Shown: positions 63,765-64,000 of the stretch, one piece after another
Numbering within the stretch: position 1 is the stretch's first letter
How the letters are laid out: each line of letters opens with the position of its first letter
Source: Acanthornis magna
Lineage: Eukaryota; Chordata; Aves; Passeriformes; Acanthizidae
Direction of reading: 5' to 3'
DNA: 64,000 bases
NCBI GenBank assembly: GCA_036785705.1
Contig: JAWUZG010000177.1
Coordinates: 1,054,001 to 1,118,000, forward strand
Translations under genes and position numbers: made by a program
The notes under the pieces: generated by a model
What the model saw: the letters and a program-made list of their open reading frames with translations, nothing else
Told to the model about the DNA's origin: nothing
The model's database searches: none

Positions 63765-64000
63765 GGATTCATGGAATCCCAGACTGGTTTGGGTTGGAAG
63801 CTCATCTTGTTCCAACACCTCCTACTGTCCCAGGCTGCTCCAAGCCCAGTCCAGCCTGGCCTTGGACACTCCAGGGATCCAGGGGCATCCATAATTTTTC
63901 TGGGAATTCCATCCCAGCCAGGAATTCCTTCTCAATGTCCAACCTGAACCTGTTCCCTTTCAGTTCAGAGCCACTCCCCCTTGTCCTGTCCCTCCGGGTC
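63765..64000 (-). mobile_element. CR1 LINE fragment reaching the window edge
   Basis: cccagactggtttgggttgg, ctccagcctggcc-type text, catccataatttttctggga and ccttgtcctgtccctc, reverse CR1 orientation; continues past the right edge. Confidence 0.85.

Overview
This is vertebrate nuclear DNA, almost certainly from a bird and probably a songbird. Three things point there: spliced genes with GT/AG introns and vertebrate proteins, many fragments of the CR1 LINE 3' end (the typical avian repeat), and several LTRs of the avian endogenous-retrovirus kind. Minisatellites and microsatellites are unusually dense. There is no prokaryotic or phage content and no CRISPR array, and I recognised no RNA gene.

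Layout. (1) 1-11,400: intergenic, mostly repeats (20-bp, 60-bp, 63-bp, 42-bp and 17/23-bp arrays, TTCTA and TTTTC tracts, CR1 pieces); no gene is supported. (2) 11,414-28,104, minus strand: complete SLC35B4, ten coding exons giving 333 residues, a Golgi/ER nucleotide-sugar transporter. Nearly every intron carries its own minisatellite or LTR. (3) 28,200-28,400: a CpG-rich, apparently bidirectional promoter with two inverted ACTACAACTCCC (ZNF143/SBS-type) motifs. (4) 28,353-30,127, plus strand: a possible small divergent gene of six short, phase-compatible exons (98 residues, acidic C-terminus) that I cannot name. (5) 30,600-44,800: intergenic and extremely repetitive: a higher-order satellite (731-bp period), an LTR with an internally amplified segment, a 20-bp array whose every unit looks like a splice acceptor, purine-rich arrays and a 30-bp Pro-rich-looking array. 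(6) 45,027-62,996 and beyond the right edge, plus strand: the 5' part of a secreted modular matrix protein: signal peptide, one vWA domain flanked by two cysteines, then at least four fibronectin type III domains, each encoded by two exons. It most resembles the N-terminus of collagen VII and its FACIT relatives, but its vWA MIDAS motif is degenerate.

SLC35B4 and the small candidate gene are head to head and probably share a promoter. The vWA/FN3 gene is a separate downstream unit. SLC35B4 supplies UDP-sugars for glycan synthesis in the secretory pathway and the matrix gene product would pass through that pathway, but nothing here shows a functional link.

I found no convincing new multi-gene system. 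The most unusual content is the repeat architecture, the unrecognised divergent gene, and the metal-site-defective vWA domain of the matrix protein. All exon boundaries were derived by hand from splice consensus, phase and protein similarity recalled from memory; no alignment was run.
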